Shown here piece after piece: positions 1-10,295 of a stretch of 64,000 nucleotides of DNA (positions within the stretch are counted from its first letter, which is position 1; each line of letters opens with the position of its first letter). The notes beneath the pieces are model-generated. The model had not been told where the DNA came from. It made no database searches and saw only the letters and a program-made list of their open reading frames with translations. A program made the translations under genes and the position numbers. Origin of the DNA: Bradyrhizobium sp. ISRA464 (lineage in GTDB: Bacteria > Pseudomonadota > Alphaproteobacteria > Rhizobiales > Xanthobacteraceae). The stretch lies in the NCBI RefSeq assembly GCF_029910095.1, contig NZ_CP094526.1:4154001-4218000 (forward strand), written 5' to 3'.

Positions 1-989
<989 letters not shown>

Positions 990-993
990 GAGT

Positions 994-1905
994 TCAACCC
1001 TTTGTCGCACCGGCGGTCAGGCCGGCAATGTAGTAGTCCATCAGGAAGGCGTAGATGATCAGTGGCGGCGCGGCGCCGAGCAGGGCGCCGGTCATGATCT
1101 GACCCCAGTTGAACACGTCGCCCTTGATCAGGGTCGTGATGATGCCCACCGGCAGCACGAGCTGGTCGGTCGAGGTGGTGAACACCAGCGGATAGAGGAA
1201 CTGCGCCCAGGACACGGTGAAGGCGAAGATCGTCGCCGCGATCAAGCCGGGCAGCGCGACCGGGATGAAGATCCGCGTCAGCGTCTGGAACCAGCTCGCG
1301 CCGTCGATGATAGCAGCCTCATCGAGCTCCTTCGGGATCGAGGCGAAATAGCCAATCATGATCCAGGTGCAGAACGGCACCGTCAGCGTCGGATAGATGA
1401 ACAGCAGAACATACCAGCGGTTGACGAGCTGGATGCCGGTCCAGTCGCCGAACTGCGCGAACATCTTGAACAGCGGAATGAACAACAGGCTGTCCGGAAT
1501 GAGATAGGTGAGGAAGACGCCGGTCGCGAGCGTGGCCGACCCCCAGAACTTCATTCGCGCCAGCGCGAAGGCTGCCGGCACGCTGATCAGCATGGTGATG
1601 GTCACCACGATGATCGAGACCCATGCCGAATTCCAGAAGAAGCGCAGGAACTGGTTCGAGCTCAGGAGCTCGATATAGTTCGAGAGCGTCGGATGAAAGA
1701 CCCACCACGGATTGGTCGCCGCCGAGATCTCGGCGCTGCTCTTCAGCGAGGTGATCAGCATGTAGAGCGGCGGCGTCAGCGAGAAGATCGCAAACAGCAC
1801 CAGGAAAAAATAGGACCAGCGCAGCGCCCAGGCGCGATCGCGGCTCATGCTGCCGTATTTGACCTTCCGTCGGGGACCGGACTTGTCGATCGTGACCGTG
1901 CTCAT
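994..1905 (-). CDS. Sugar ABC transporter permease, MalG type
   Basis: Inner-membrane permease of a CUT1-type carbohydrate importer, 303 residues. A basic N-terminus (KSGPRRK) is followed by a first membrane segment near residues 28-50 and further segments. The cytoplasmic EAA loop reads [20 protein letters not shown], the contact site for the ATPase. The start codon overlaps the stop of the upstream permease (TGATG), which indicates translational coupling. With the MalF-type partner, ATPase and binding protein it forms a complete importer. The family is secure; the substrate is unknown. Confidence 0.94.
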   Translation of the reverse strand: MSTVTIDKSGPRRKVKYGSMSRDRAWALRWSYFFLVLFAIFSLTPPLYMLITSLKSSAEISAATNPWWVFHPTLSNYIELLSSNQFLRFFWNSAWVSIIVVTITMLISVPAAFALARMKFWGSATLATGVFLTYLIPDSLLFIPLFKMFAQFGDWTGIQLVNRWYVLLFIYPTLTVPFCTWIMIGYFASIPKELDEAAIIDGASWFQTLTRIFIPVALPGLIAATIFAFTVSWAQFLYPLVFTTSTDQLVLPVGIITTLIKGDVFNWGQIMTGALLGAAPPLIIYAFLMDYYIAGLTAGATKG

Positions 1906-2837
1906 CAGGCTTCATTCCCGCGTTTGGTGACGTCGCGCAGTATGAAGATCGCCGCGATCGCCAGGATCGGCACCATGAACAGCGAAACGCTGGCGCCGAG
2001 CGGAATATCGCTGCCCTCGATGCCGACGCGGAACGCCCAGGTCGCGAAGATGTGGGTGTGGTCGAGCGGACCGCCGGCAGTCAGGATGCGCACGATGTCG
2101 AAATTGGCGAAGGTCACGATCAGCGAGAACAGAGTCGTGATCGCTATGATATTGCGCATCATCGGCAGCGTTACGTACCAGATACGCTGCCACCAATTGG
2201 CACCGTCGATGGCAGCCGCCTCATAGAGCTGCTCAGGCACCGATTTCAGCGCCGCCAGATACATGATCATGAAGAACGGCGCGCCGTACCAGACGTTGAC
2301 CAGGATAACGGAGAAGCGCGCCCACATTGCGTCACCGGTCCACGGGATAGGTCCGATGCCGAAGAACGAGAGCGTGTAGTTGAACGCGCTGTAAGAGGGA
2401 TCGAACAGCCAGAGCCAGGCCAGCGTGCTCATCGCCGGCGGGATCACCCACGGCACCAGCAGCATGCCGCGCCATTTCCGCTGCTTCTTGGCCGGCACGT
2501 TGTGCACGAAATGCGCGACGATGAAGCCGATCAGCGCTTTGAAGATCACCGCCGAGATGGCGAAAATGCAGGATTGCTTGACCACCAGCCAGAAGGTGTC
2601 GCGCTTGAACAGGAACTCGAAATTCCCAAAGCCGACGAATTTCGTCATCGCCTTGTTCAGCGTCGCCAGGTGCAGGGAATAGAGGGCCGGATAAAGCACC
2701 AGTACGCCAACGAGGAGGATCAAAGGCAGCGTCATCAGGAACGCGACCATCGACTTGCGCCGCAGCGCGTTGCGTAAGCCGGTGCGCCTGCGCGCAGCTG
2801 TCGCAACGCGGTTCGATCGCAAAGTGATATCAACCAT
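1905..2837 (-). CDS. Sugar ABC transporter permease, MalF type
   Basis: Inner-membrane permease, 310 residues, the partner of the MalG-type subunit. It has an arginine-rich N-terminus, a first membrane segment at about residues 30-52, and an EAA loop reading QLYEAAAIDGANWWQRIWYV for ATPase docking. AGGGA lies about eight bases before the ATG. The gene is second in the operon, 117 bases after the binding protein; that gap holds a strong stem-loop at 2870-2892. The stop overlaps the next start by one base. The CUT1 assignment is secure; substrate unknown. Confidence 0.94.
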   Translation of the reverse strand: MVDITLRSNRVATAARRRTGLRNALRRKSMVAFLMTLPLILLVGVLVLYPALYSLHLATLNKAMTKFVGFGNFEFLFKRDTFWLVVKQSCIFAISAVIFKALIGFIVAHFVHNVPAKKQRKWRGMLLVPWVIPPAMSTLAWLWLFDPSYSAFNYTLSFFGIGPIPWTGDAMWARFSVILVNVWYGAPFFMIMYLAALKSVPEQLYEAAAIDGANWWQRIWYVTLPMMRNIIAITTLFSLIVTFANFDIVRILTAGGPLDHTHIFATWAFRVGIEGSDIPLGASVSLFMVPILAIAAIFILRDVTKRGNEA

Positions 2838-2869
2838 GACGCAGGTCCCTTGCGCGGTCGGTTGTAGGA

Positions 2870-2892
2870 CCGGCCGCCGATGCGGCGGCCGG
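2870..2892 (-). promoter_or_regulatory. Intercistronic stem-loop in the sugar transporter operon
   Basis: Nine-base perfect inverted repeat CCGGCCGCC / GGCGGCCGG with a five-base loop, in the gap between the binding-protein gene and the first permease gene, with no T run on either side. In binding-protein operons such a structure often protects the upstream mRNA from 3' decay or partly terminates, so that binding protein exceeds permease. That role here is inferred from position. Confidence 0.6.
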
Positions 2893-2954
2893 AATGCGAA
2901 GGTGAGCCCTCGTACGGCCGACGTCGCAGGCCGTCGCGAGGACTCGGGTTGTCG

Positions 2955-4295
2955 TCAGCTTCGCATGAAGCCTTCGCACTCGCCTTCGGCCCAGGCGAGC
3001 GTGCTCTCCATGCTCTCACCCTGATAATATCTCAGGCACATCTTGGTCAGCGTGGCCTGGAAGTAGATTTGCTGTGCGACCTTGGGCGGTGCGGGCGAGG
3101 CCGCAATCGACAGCGTCTGATGGTGGTAGGGGTTCGGGTAGTGGTAGAGCGTGCCCTTCGGCGGCTCTTCCTCCGCCCAGACCTTCAAGGTCGTGAGCTT
3201 CTCGTAGGCCGGCAGATCATAGCCACCGCTTGCGATCACCATCTTCTCGATCGATGCCGGCTGCGACAGGAACGACAGCAAGCTCTTGGCTGCCTCCTTG
3301 TTCTTGGAGAACGACCAGATCGACCAGAAGAACGGCAGGTAGGGGGCGAAGCGCCCCTTGGGGCCGGCTGGGAAGCCGTGGGTCCAGCATTGCGCCGCGA
3401 CCTGCGGCGCATCGCGTTTGGCGACCGCCCATGCGCTTGGCGGGTTCATGATCATCGCGCCCTTGCCGGACACCAGCCATTTGTTGTTGGAAGCGTCGTC
3501 CCAGGCCGAGACGTCGGGCGGCAGGAAGGCGATCAGCTTCTTGTAGAAGTCGAGGGCCTGGCGCACCGCATCGGTCTTGACCGTCAGATTGCCCTTGGCA
3601 TCGACGAGCTGGGCGCCGAATGACTGGAAGATCGCGCCTGCGGTGTCGACGCTATCGCTGGTCTCGCCGAGGCCGATGCCGAATGGGTAGCCGCCCTTGT
3701 GACAAGCTTCCGCTGCCTTCAGGAACGTGTCCAGCGTCCAGTTGTCGGCTTTTGGCGGGCTTCCGGCCGGATACATCGCCTGCACGTCAATGTTGGCCAG
3801 CTTCTTCATCAGGTCAATGCGCGAGCAGGGGCCTTTGATCTGGCTCCCGACGCTGGCGGGAACTCCAAGCCACTTGCCGTCGGCCTGGCCGAGATACTTG
3901 ACGGTGCCGTTGACCTCGCCGTTCAGCTTGATCAGCGGCTCCATAATGTCATTGACGGGCTCGAGCAGCTCGGCGTTGGACTGCGGCCACCATGTCGGCA
4001 TCTGGAAAATGTCGTGACCGGATTTCGCTTGCGCCTCGGCGGCGATGGTCACGATGTTCTTGTTGCCCTGGCTCGTGATGTAGTCGAGCTGGACTTCGAC
4101 CTTCTCCTTCGCGGCCCACTCGTTGACCAACTCAGTAGAGGCCTTGTTGGCACCCGGTACCCAGTGGTCCCAGAAACCCATCGAGAGCTTCCCAGCAGCG
4201 TAGGCGCCACGGACATAGGGGGCCGTAATCAGCGCCGCCGATGACAGCGCTGTCGCAGTAACGAATTGTCGTCGTGAAAGCTTCTTCCGTGACAT
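2955..4295 (-). CDS. Extracellular sugar-binding protein of an ABC transporter, Tat-exported
   Basis: Periplasmic solute-binding protein, 446 residues, that delivers substrate to the MalFG-type permeases. The N-terminus carries a twin-arginine signal (LSRRQFVTATALSSAALI, then cleavage after a VRGAYA-like site), so it is probably exported folded. The mature part has the family-1 binding protein pattern, for example MGFWDHWVPGANKA early and the NPPSAWAVAKRD region. The ATG is preceded by GGGAGGGAATGCC, a good ribosome-binding site. It is the first gene of the operon, so the promoter should lie in 4296-4774. The ligand is not deducible. Confidence 0.93.
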   Translation of the reverse strand: MSRKKLSRRQFVTATALSSAALITAPYVRGAYAAGKLSMGFWDHWVPGANKASTELVNEWAAKEKVEVQLDYITSQGNKNIVTIAAEAQAKSGHDIFQMPTWWPQSNAELLEPVNDIMEPLIKLNGEVNGTVKYLGQADGKWLGVPASVGSQIKGPCSRIDLMKKLANIDVQAMYPAGSPPKADNWTLDTFLKAAEACHKGGYPFGIGLGETSDSVDTAGAIFQSFGAQLVDAKGNLTVKTDAVRQALDFYKKLIAFLPPDVSAWDDASNNKWLVSGKGAMIMNPPSAWAVAKRDAPQVAAQCWTHGFPAGPKGRFAPYLPFFWSIWSFSKNKEAAKSLLSFLSQPASIEKMVIASGGYDLPAYEKLTTLKVWAEEEPPKGTLYHYPNPYHHQTLSIAASPAPPKVAQQIYFQATLTKMCLRYYQGESMESTLAWAEGECEGFMRS

Positions 4296-4774
4296 GGCAT
4301 TCCCTCCCTGGCGAGCCGACGGACAAAAGACCTTGGAAATCTCATTGCTAGTTATTGTGCGTCGCGTTCGCGCGACGTCGAGAGATTTCGTTGCTGCCGA
4401 TCAGAACAGAATTGCTGGCGTCTGTCGAGAAATCACAGAGTTGCACGCATAGAACTAACGTTGTGGTCAAATCGCAGGCAGTGCAGCGCACATGATTGCG
4501 ATTGTAGCTCGATTGCAGCGGCCTTTGCGATCATGCTGCGCCGCACGCGGAAGCCGGGGCACGCGCATCTTTGCGCGGTGCGCGGTTGAGCCGCAGGTTC
4601 CTCGCCAAGCGGCAAGGCGGTTCGGGCGCCGCATGTCGTCATCGTCGTGCGCGTCGCCGCCAATAGACTTGGCGAAGCTGGAAACGATAAGGTCGGGATC
4701 AGTCGACGACCCGCATTGTCCCCCTGCATGAACTGGAAGCCTTCAATCCCACCATCGAGCACGGAGACCCGATC
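4296..4774. other. Intergenic region, divergent promoters
   Basis: This 479-base gap separates the leftward sugar transporter operon from the rightward LTxxQ protein gene, so it must hold two divergent promoters. A short hairpin (GTCGCG-TTC-GCGCGAC) lies near 4362-4377. Open frames in it have no family features and look like chance frames in high-GC DNA. No convincing promoter hexamers or operator were found. Confidence 0.4.
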
Positions 4775-5542
4775 ATGCCCATCCCGGTAGCGAAGCCGCG
4801 CCTGTGGTGGAAACTGTGCGTCGCGGTCGGCACGGCGGCCACCGTTGCGCTGTTTGCAGGCCCCCATATCGTCGATGCGCAGATCGTGCAGGGCGTCGAA
4901 AAGGGTGCGCGCGAAGGCTCAAAGGCCGCCGGACCGGTCGGCGGCGTCCTGGGAGGCGCCATCGGAGGAGTGGTCGGGGTGGTGACCGGGGTCACGGGGG
5001 TATTCACCGGCAACAACGCCGACACTCCCAACAAGGCAAACGGCAAGAGCGCGCAGTCGCAGTCGGGCGCGCCGAGAGACAAGCAGGGCGCCAAGGGCCC
5101 GAAGTCGGCCAAGACTGCGAGAGACACTGCTCGAGACAAGGGCGCGAAGCAAGCGGCCGTCCCGACCCAGGAGGGGGTGCCGCAACTCACCGCCGAGCAG
5201 ATCGTCGCCAACAGCGACGCCAACATCGAACGGATCAAGACGGAGCTGAACCTCACGCCGGAACAGGAGAAGCACTGGCTGGGATTCAGCAGCGCGATGC
5301 ACTATCTCGGTCACAACGGTGCCGACCGCGTCAATCTCCGCATCGCGCGGGCGCAACGCGATCCGCCCGACGACATCATCGAGCAGATGCGCAACGAGGC
5401 CCAGTTCCTTAACGATCGCGCCGTCGATCAGCGCAACGTCGCCGATGCGGCCGAGCCGCTCTACGCCAGCCTGGATGAGAAGCAGAAACAAATCTTCATC
5501 AATGAAATGGTGCGCCTCAGCCACGAGCGCGGGCTCGACTGA
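4775..5542 (+). CDS. Periplasmic LTxxQ-motif protein (Spy/CpxP-like), hypothetical
   Basis: Probably a secreted periplasmic protein of 255 residues. An N-terminal signal or anchor spans about residues 10-36 (LCVAVGTAATVALFAG). A glycine-rich hydrophobic stretch follows (GVLGGAIGGVVGVVTG), then a low-complexity basic linker. The helical C-terminal third contains LNLTPEQEKHW, the LTxxQ motif of Spy/CpxP-type proteins, followed by an amphipathic pattern up to the end. GGAGA seven bases before the ATG supports the start. Function as a periplasmic chaperone or stress sensor is family inference only; the glycine-rich segment is not part of classical Spy. Confidence 0.75.
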   Translation: MPIPVAKPRLWWKLCVAVGTAATVALFAGPHIVDAQIVQGVEKGAREGSKAAGPVGGVLGGAIGGVVGVVTGVTGVFTGNNADTPNKANGKSAQSQSGAPRDKQGAKGPKSAKTARDTARDKGAKQAAVPTQEGVPQLTAEQIVANSDANIERIKTELNLTPEQEKHWLGFSSAMHYLGHNGADRVNLRIARAQRDPPDDIIEQMRNEAQFLNDRAVDQRNVADAAEPLYASLDEKQKQIFINEMVRLSHERGLD

Positions 5543-5798
5543 CGCCGAACAGGTCAGGCCGCGACGAATAGCCGGGCCGCCAGGCCCTGGGGTAGGTTAA
5601 AGGCGCGACTCCCGGCTATCCTGCCGCAGCGGTGCGGCCCCGCCACCTCGTCATTCAATCTTGAAGAAAAGCGGACCGGATCACGCCCGACTGGTGGCCG
5701 AGTTGGGGTCTTGTCGGGAACCAGGGGCTTCCCGGTGACGCGAAACCGGCAAACAGCGGGGCCGGCCGATCAGGCGCAGGTAGTCCGACGATGTCTGT

Positions 5799-6200
5799 TC
5801 AGGCCTTCGGGAAGTTCAACTCCACGCCGATGCCGTCGGGGTCGTAGAGGAAGATCTGGGTGTCGCCGGTCCGCGGCACGATCTGCTCGCGGAATTTGAC
5901 ATGCCTGGCCTGCAGGCGCTTCCTGACGCCGTCGACGTCGGTGGCGGCGAAGGCGATGTGATCGAGTCGGCCGGTGTCCTCGTATTTCTTCTCGGTGCCG
6001 CGCACCACGATGCCTTCGCGCGGCTTGCGGGTGCCCATCAGGTGCACGGTCGCCTGGCCGCCCGAATAGAGCCAGTAGCCGGGGAAATCGAGTGGCGGGC
6101 GATCACCATTTTCCAGGCCCAGCACGTCGCAATAGAACTCCTTGGTCTTCTCGAGATCCTGCGGCTCGATGGTGTAATGCTGCAGTCCGCCCAATGGCAT
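5799..6200 (-). CDS. VOC family protein (glyoxalase/dioxygenase superfamily)
   Basis: Small cytoplasmic metal-binding protein, 133 residues, of the vicinal oxygen chelate superfamily (glyoxalase I, extradiol dioxygenases, fosfomycin resistance proteins). Two beta-alpha-beta-beta-beta halves can be traced. Likely metal ligands are His in LQHYTIE, His in TVHLMG and Glu in GIGVELNFP. It lies 24 bases after the flavoenzyme gene on the same strand and after an MFS transporter, suggesting one operon acting on an aromatic or similar small molecule. The reaction cannot be read from sequence. Confidence 0.85.
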   Translation of the reverse strand: MPLGGLQHYTIEPQDLEKTKEFYCDVLGLENGDRPPLDFPGYWLYSGGQATVHLMGTRKPREGIVVRGTEKKYEDTGRLDHIAFAATDVDGVRKRLQARHVKFREQIVPRTGDTQIFLYDPDGIGVELNFPKA

Positions 6201-6224
6201 GGTTCTTCTCCTTGAGAAATCGGG

Positions 6225-7412
6225 TTAGACGAAGGCGAGGTCCACATCGGCGCCCAGCATCCAAGCGCCCACGGTCTCGAAATGGCTGAGCCGCCCCTGC
6301 AATTGCTGGGTCACGGTATGGATGTCGCGGAAGCGCCGTTCGAGTGGATGGCCCTCGAAGATCGCGGTGGCGCCAGCGGCATTGTAGGCGAAGTCGACCG
6401 CCTCCCGCGCCTTGTGGATCGCATGTGTCGCCGCCATCCGGATGGTCATGCGCTGCGCCACCGTGATGCTGTGGCCGGCAACCAGATCCTCCCAGATATC
6501 GGCCATCGATTGCAGCAGGAAAGCGCGGGCGGCGCGCAGATTGACCTCGGCCTGCGCCAGGCCCGACTGCACCACGGCATTGTCGCGGATCGGGCTCTTC
6601 ATGCCACGCGGCACCTTGTTGCGGACGACGTCGACGAAATTGTCGAGCGCGCTGCGGGCAATGCCGCAGGCGACGCCGGCGAAGCCGACCTGATAGCAGG
6701 TGTGCGCGCTCATCCGGTAGAGCGGACCGGCCTCGCGGCATTCGCGGTCGAACTCGCGGGTGATCGAATGGTCCGAGCGGACGAAGAAATCATTCAGCGC
6801 GAACTGGTCGCTCGCGGTGCCGCGCAGGCCGACGGTGTTCCAAATGTCGGTCCACTCGACGTCCTCAGTCCGCACCAGCATGGTGCGCTCGACCTGCTCA
6901 CCATTGGCATCCCGTTTGGGCGAGCAGTCGGCCGCGTAGATCGGGCAGTGGGCGCCGAGCCAGGTGGCGTGCCGGCCGCCGGAGGCGAACGACCAGACGC
7001 CCGTGACGCGGTAGCCGCCCTCGCACTCGACAGCTCTGACCTTTGGCCCCGGGCCCCAGGCGAGCACCGCGCGCGGATCGGCAAAGATCTCCTGTGCGAC
7101 CGGCAGGTCGAGATAGGCCGCGGACATCGCGCAGCCGCCGGCCTGGCTCAGGCACCATGCCGTCGAGGCATCGGCCTTGGCGATGGTCTCGATGACGTGA
7201 AAGAAGGTGACGGGATCGGTCTCGATCCCGTCCGACGAGCGCGGCAGCAGCAGGCGGAACAGCCGTGCCTCATGCAGTCGGTCGAGCAAATCGGGCGGCA
7301 GCCGGCGTGTCATCTCGATGTTATCGGAGGCAGCCGCTACGTCCGCCCGGATTGCCTCGGCACAGGCGATCACGTCGCGATCGCCAACAAGATCGGCCGA
7401 TATCACGCTCAT
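6225..7412 (-). CDS. Acyl-CoA dehydrogenase-like flavoprotein (possible FMN/FAD-dependent monooxygenase)
   Basis: About 395 residues with the acyl-CoA dehydrogenase fold: an N-terminal helical part with RRLPPDLLDRLHEARLF, a central beta domain near GYRVTGVWSFASGG, and a C-terminal helical domain ending LQGRLSHFETVGAWMLG. The pattern resembles the HpaB/HsaA/DszC-type group D monooxygenases, which use reduced flavin supplied by a separate reductase; no reductase is nearby. The start at 7412 is preferred because GAGGGAGGCGGAC lies directly before it; an upstream ATG at 7427 overlaps the MFS stop. Operon with the MFS and VOC genes. A true acyl-CoA dehydrogenase is the alternative. Confidence 0.82.
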   Translation of the reverse strand: MSVISADLVGDRDVIACAEAIRADVAAASDNIEMTRRLPPDLLDRLHEARLFRLLLPRSSDGIETDPVTFFHVIETIAKADASTAWCLSQAGGCAMSAAYLDLPVAQEIFADPRAVLAWGPGPKVRAVECEGGYRVTGVWSFASGGRHATWLGAHCPIYAADCSPKRDANGEQVERTMLVRTEDVEWTDIWNTVGLRGTASDQFALNDFFVRSDHSITREFDRECREAGPLYRMSAHTCYQVGFAGVACGIARSALDNFVDVVRNKVPRGMKSPIRDNAVVQSGLAQAEVNLRAARAFLLQSMADIWEDLVAGHSITVAQRMTIRMAATHAIHKAREAVDFAYNAAGATAIFEGHPLERRFRDIHTVTQQLQGRLSHFETVGAWMLGADVDLAFV

Positions 7413-7426
7413 GTCCGCCTCCCTCA

Positions 7427-8833
7427 TCAGGCTTGCCGGATCGTCGCCGAGGCCGCGACGTCGGCCGTTGCGTTCAGCTCCTTGTCAATCTGCTCGATCG
7501 ACTTGCCCCTGGTCTCCAGGCCGAAGACGTAATAGACGGCGCCCGCCATCAGGAACCAGCAGCCGAGATAGACGAAGGCGGTCGGGATCTGGGTCAGCGG
7601 CACGTCCGGCTTGAGGTAGTTGTTCGAGCCGACGATCAGGGCAAGGCCGACCGGCCCGATGATCTTGCCGATGCCGCCGAAACCGTAGGCCGAGCCCATG
7701 CCCGTGGTGCGCAGGTGCGACGGCCAGACCTCCGCTGCGTAGGGTCCGACGATCGCAAAGCCGCCGTCGGCGAAGAAGAACGCGGCGGCCAGCAGCAGCC
7801 AGAAGGCCGACATGCCGAACAGCGTCGCATCATAATGATAGCCGGCAATGATCGTCAGCGCGCCGGCGCCGAACCCGAGCAGGCCGCCCGCGATGCGTCG
7901 TCCCAACAGTTCAGAGAAATAGGAGAACGCGACGCGGCCGATGAAACCGGAGATGCTGAGCAGGACCATCATCTTGGCGGCTTCCTGCGGCGTGACCTTC
8001 AGGAGCAGCACGAACAGCGCGGGCGCCCAAAGCGTAATACCGTAGACGCCGGTCTGCGCGCCGGCATTGCCGAGCCAGGAGACGATCAGGCTGCGCGGAT
8101 ATTTGAACAGGTCGAGCCAACCCGTCTTGATGATCGGACCGGCGTCGGCCGCGGTCGGCAATGGCAGTTCCGATGGTTGTACCTGCAACGCCCAGGCAAG
8201 CGACTTGCGGGCTTCGTCATAGCGTCCTTGCCGGCACAGCCAGCGCGGCGATTCCGGAACCCAGAGCCGCACGAGCAGCACCAGGAGCGACGGCAACACA
8301 CCGATCGCGAACAATAGCCGCCACTGGTCGGTGCCCACGAACGCCCCCAGCACAGCACCAATTCCGACGCCGAGCGGGATCACACAGGTGACAAGGCCGC
8401 CGACCCAACCGCGCTTGTGTGAGGGCATGAATTCCTGCACCAGCGGCAGGTCGACACAATAAAGCCCGCCGACGCCGGTGCCGACGAAGAAACGCAGGAT
8501 CGTCAGATAGATCCAGCCATTGTCTGGAGTGAAATAGAGCAGGCCGGTCGCGATCGAGAAGTTCAGCACCGTGCCGATGAACACGATGCGGCGGCCGACC
8601 CGGTCGGCGAGCCAGCCCCAGAGAAAGGCGCCGATAATGGCGCCGATGCCTGAACTCATCAGCACGGTGGCGGACTGGCCGAAGGTGAGTTTCCACGGAC
8701 CGATCAGGAAGGCGAGCACGAAGCCGATCAGAAAGTAGTCGAAGAATTCCAGGGCATCGCCGATGATAGCGGCGGCAAGGATCTTGATCTGGTTGCCGGT
8801 CAGAGTCGTCCGGCGATCGAGAATCTCGAACAT
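7427..8833 (-). CDS. MFS transporter, metabolite:H+ symporter type
   Basis: Inner-membrane major facilitator, about 468 residues with twelve predicted membrane segments. Visible features are the first-helix motif GDALEFFDYFLIGFV, the loop 2-3 motif GWLADRVGRR, and a central cytoplasmic loop near VPESPRWLCRQGRYDEARKS. The latter two are shared by aromatic-acid and sugar porter families. The start at 8833 is preferred because AAGGGGAGA precedes it; an upstream start at 8887 would add an unconserved arginine-rich leader. First gene of the minus-strand set with the flavoenzyme (TGATG overlap) and VOC gene, so it probably imports the substrate of that enzyme. Confidence 0.88.
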   Translation of the reverse strand: MFEILDRRTTLTGNQIKILAAAIIGDALEFFDYFLIGFVLAFLIGPWKLTFGQSATVLMSSGIGAIIGAFLWGWLADRVGRRIVFIGTVLNFSIATGLLYFTPDNGWIYLTILRFFVGTGVGGLYCVDLPLVQEFMPSHKRGWVGGLVTCVIPLGVGIGAVLGAFVGTDQWRLLFAIGVLPSLLVLLVRLWVPESPRWLCRQGRYDEARKSLAWALQVQPSELPLPTAADAGPIIKTGWLDLFKYPRSLIVSWLGNAGAQTGVYGITLWAPALFVLLLKVTPQEAAKMMVLLSISGFIGRVAFSYFSELLGRRIAGGLLGFGAGALTIIAGYHYDATLFGMSAFWLLLAAAFFFADGGFAIVGPYAAEVWPSHLRTTGMGSAYGFGGIGKIIGPVGLALIVGSNNYLKPDVPLTQIPTAFVYLGCWFLMAGAVYYVFGLETRGKSIEQIDKELNATADVAASATIRQA

Positions 8834-9087
8834 GGCGTCTCCCCTTGGCGCCAGTTCTTGTTCAGGGCGGGCGTCGCGCCGTCGCACCGCAGATGTGTGA
8901 GGCTATCCTTCCGCTGTCGCGAACGACAAGCTGGAGTTGGCGCGGGGCTCGTCTGCGCCCAGCGATATGCATTCGGCGTGTTGCTGCGCACAAATCGCGA
9001 TGCGAAAGCCCGATGTGATGGGGCGGGCCGTTGACTAATTCTGTGCCGATCACCAAGGCTCTGAGTGGATGGTCGAGGCCAAGCCGG

Positions 9088-9339
9088 ATGGACGAGAAGC
9101 GCAAACATCCGCGAACGGAAGTCAACGAGCCCGCCTATGTTTCGTCGGGCGGTTCGCTCATGCATTGCGTGATCGTGAACATCTCGCCTGAGGGAGCGGC
9201 CATCGAAGTCGAGAACCCGGCCTACGTCCCGCATCGCTTTCGGCTGGTGTTGGCCAACGATGCCTCGGTTGTCTACGAGTGCCAGGTGATCTGGAGCAAG
9301 AAAACGCGGATCGGCGTGAGTTTCGTGGCGATCGCCTGA
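9088..9339 (+). CDS. PilZ domain protein
   Basis: Single-domain PilZ protein of 83 residues, a likely cyclic di-GMP receptor. The family motifs are both present: RKHPR (RxxxR) near the N-terminus and NISPEGA ([D/N]xSxxG) after it, with a beta-barrel pattern to IGVSFVAIA. The ATG at 9088 is preferred (MDEKRKHPRTEV, GAGG nine bases upstream); an upstream start at 9031 would add 19 residues unlike the family. It stands alone before a nucleotide cyclase gene. Its target is unknown; most stand-alone PilZ proteins act on motility or polysaccharide machinery. Confidence 0.85.
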   Translation: MDEKRKHPRTEVNEPAYVSSGGSLMHCVIVNISPEGAAIEVENPAYVPHRFRLVLANDASVVYECQVIWSKKTRIGVSFVAIA

Positions 9340-9422
9340 ACGGCGATCGGCAAATGGCTGCCAGGACGCCGATAAAGGTGCTAAGCTGATCCGGTCCTAT
9401 GGCGGGAAGAGCAGGTGCGTCA

Positions 9423-10154
9423 ATGACTCCGGAGCCTGCATCAGTGTGTCTCGGCTGCTGGCAGAACCTGCACATGCCGATCCCGCTGCGCGGACCGTTG
9501 TCGGCACCGTTCCGGCTGTTCGGCATCAAGCCGAGCCGCATGAACCCGAACACCTGCACGATCTGCGAGATGGCGTTCTCGAAGATCATGAAGGCACGCG
9601 CGGTCACCATCGACGCCACGATCATGTTCGCCGATCTGCGCGGCTACACTGCGCTCACGCAAACCATCGCGCAGAACGGGCTGACGCAGTTGCTGGACGC
9701 ATTCTACGACGATTGTGCCGCCGCGATCTGGCGCTATGACGGCATCCTCAACAAGACCATTGGCGACGCCGTGTTTGCGATCTTCAATTTTCCGGTTCGC
9801 CGGGAGGATCATCCGGTGCAGGCGCTACAGGCCGCCCGCGAAATCCAGCGAAGCTTTGGACGCCGGCGCGCCGAACTGGCTCGCTCCATCGGTGCGGGCG
9901 ATGTCGAGATCGGAATAGGGATCGGGATCGACAGCGGCGAGACCAACTTCGGGGAGTTCGGCCAGAGCCACCGCGACCTGACGGCCGTTGGAACCGTCGT
10001 CAATCGCGCGGCGCGCGCGCAGGCGGTGGCACGATCTGGCGAGATTCTCGTCACCAAGGCCGTGCATGACCGCACCCGCGGGATGGTCACGGCCGACGGT
10101 TCGGACCATCTCCTCAAGGGCTTTGATCAACCGGTGACGTTGTTTCCGGCGTGA
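9423..10154 (+). CDS. Class III adenylate/guanylate cyclase with N-terminal CxxC pair
   Basis: Soluble class III nucleotide cyclase, about 243 residues. The catalytic domain starts near residue 60: metal-binding Asp71 in MFADLRGYT, Asp115 in NKTIGDAVFAIF, and the transition-state Asn/Arg pair in VVNRAARAQA. Before it lie four cysteines spaced as two CxxC pairs (CLGC at 9-12, CTIC at 45-48), which could bind zinc or an iron-sulfur cluster and act as a sensor; this is inference. The ATG at 9423 is preferred; 9399 would add eight residues. No membrane segment is seen. Whether it makes cAMP or cGMP is undecided. Confidence 0.87.
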   Translation: MTPEPASVCLGCWQNLHMPIPLRGPLSAPFRLFGIKPSRMNPNTCTICEMAFSKIMKARAVTIDATIMFADLRGYTALTQTIAQNGLTQLLDAFYDDCAAAIWRYDGILNKTIGDAVFAIFNFPVRREDHPVQALQAAREIQRSFGRRRAELARSIGAGDVEIGIGIGIDSGETNFGEFGQSHRDLTAVGTVVNRAARAQAVARSGEILVTKAVHDRTRGMVTADGSDHLLKGFDQPVTLFPA

Positions 10155-10295
10155 AGCAACAAAACGACGGCCTCGACGCGTCCTCAGGACTACGCGTCGA
10201 AGCCATCGGGAATGGTCGTGTGCCGATTACGAATCATTCAACAGCCATGGCGCCGGGTTCGTTCCGCCCCTCCTGAAAATTCCTTTTGGGGTTGC

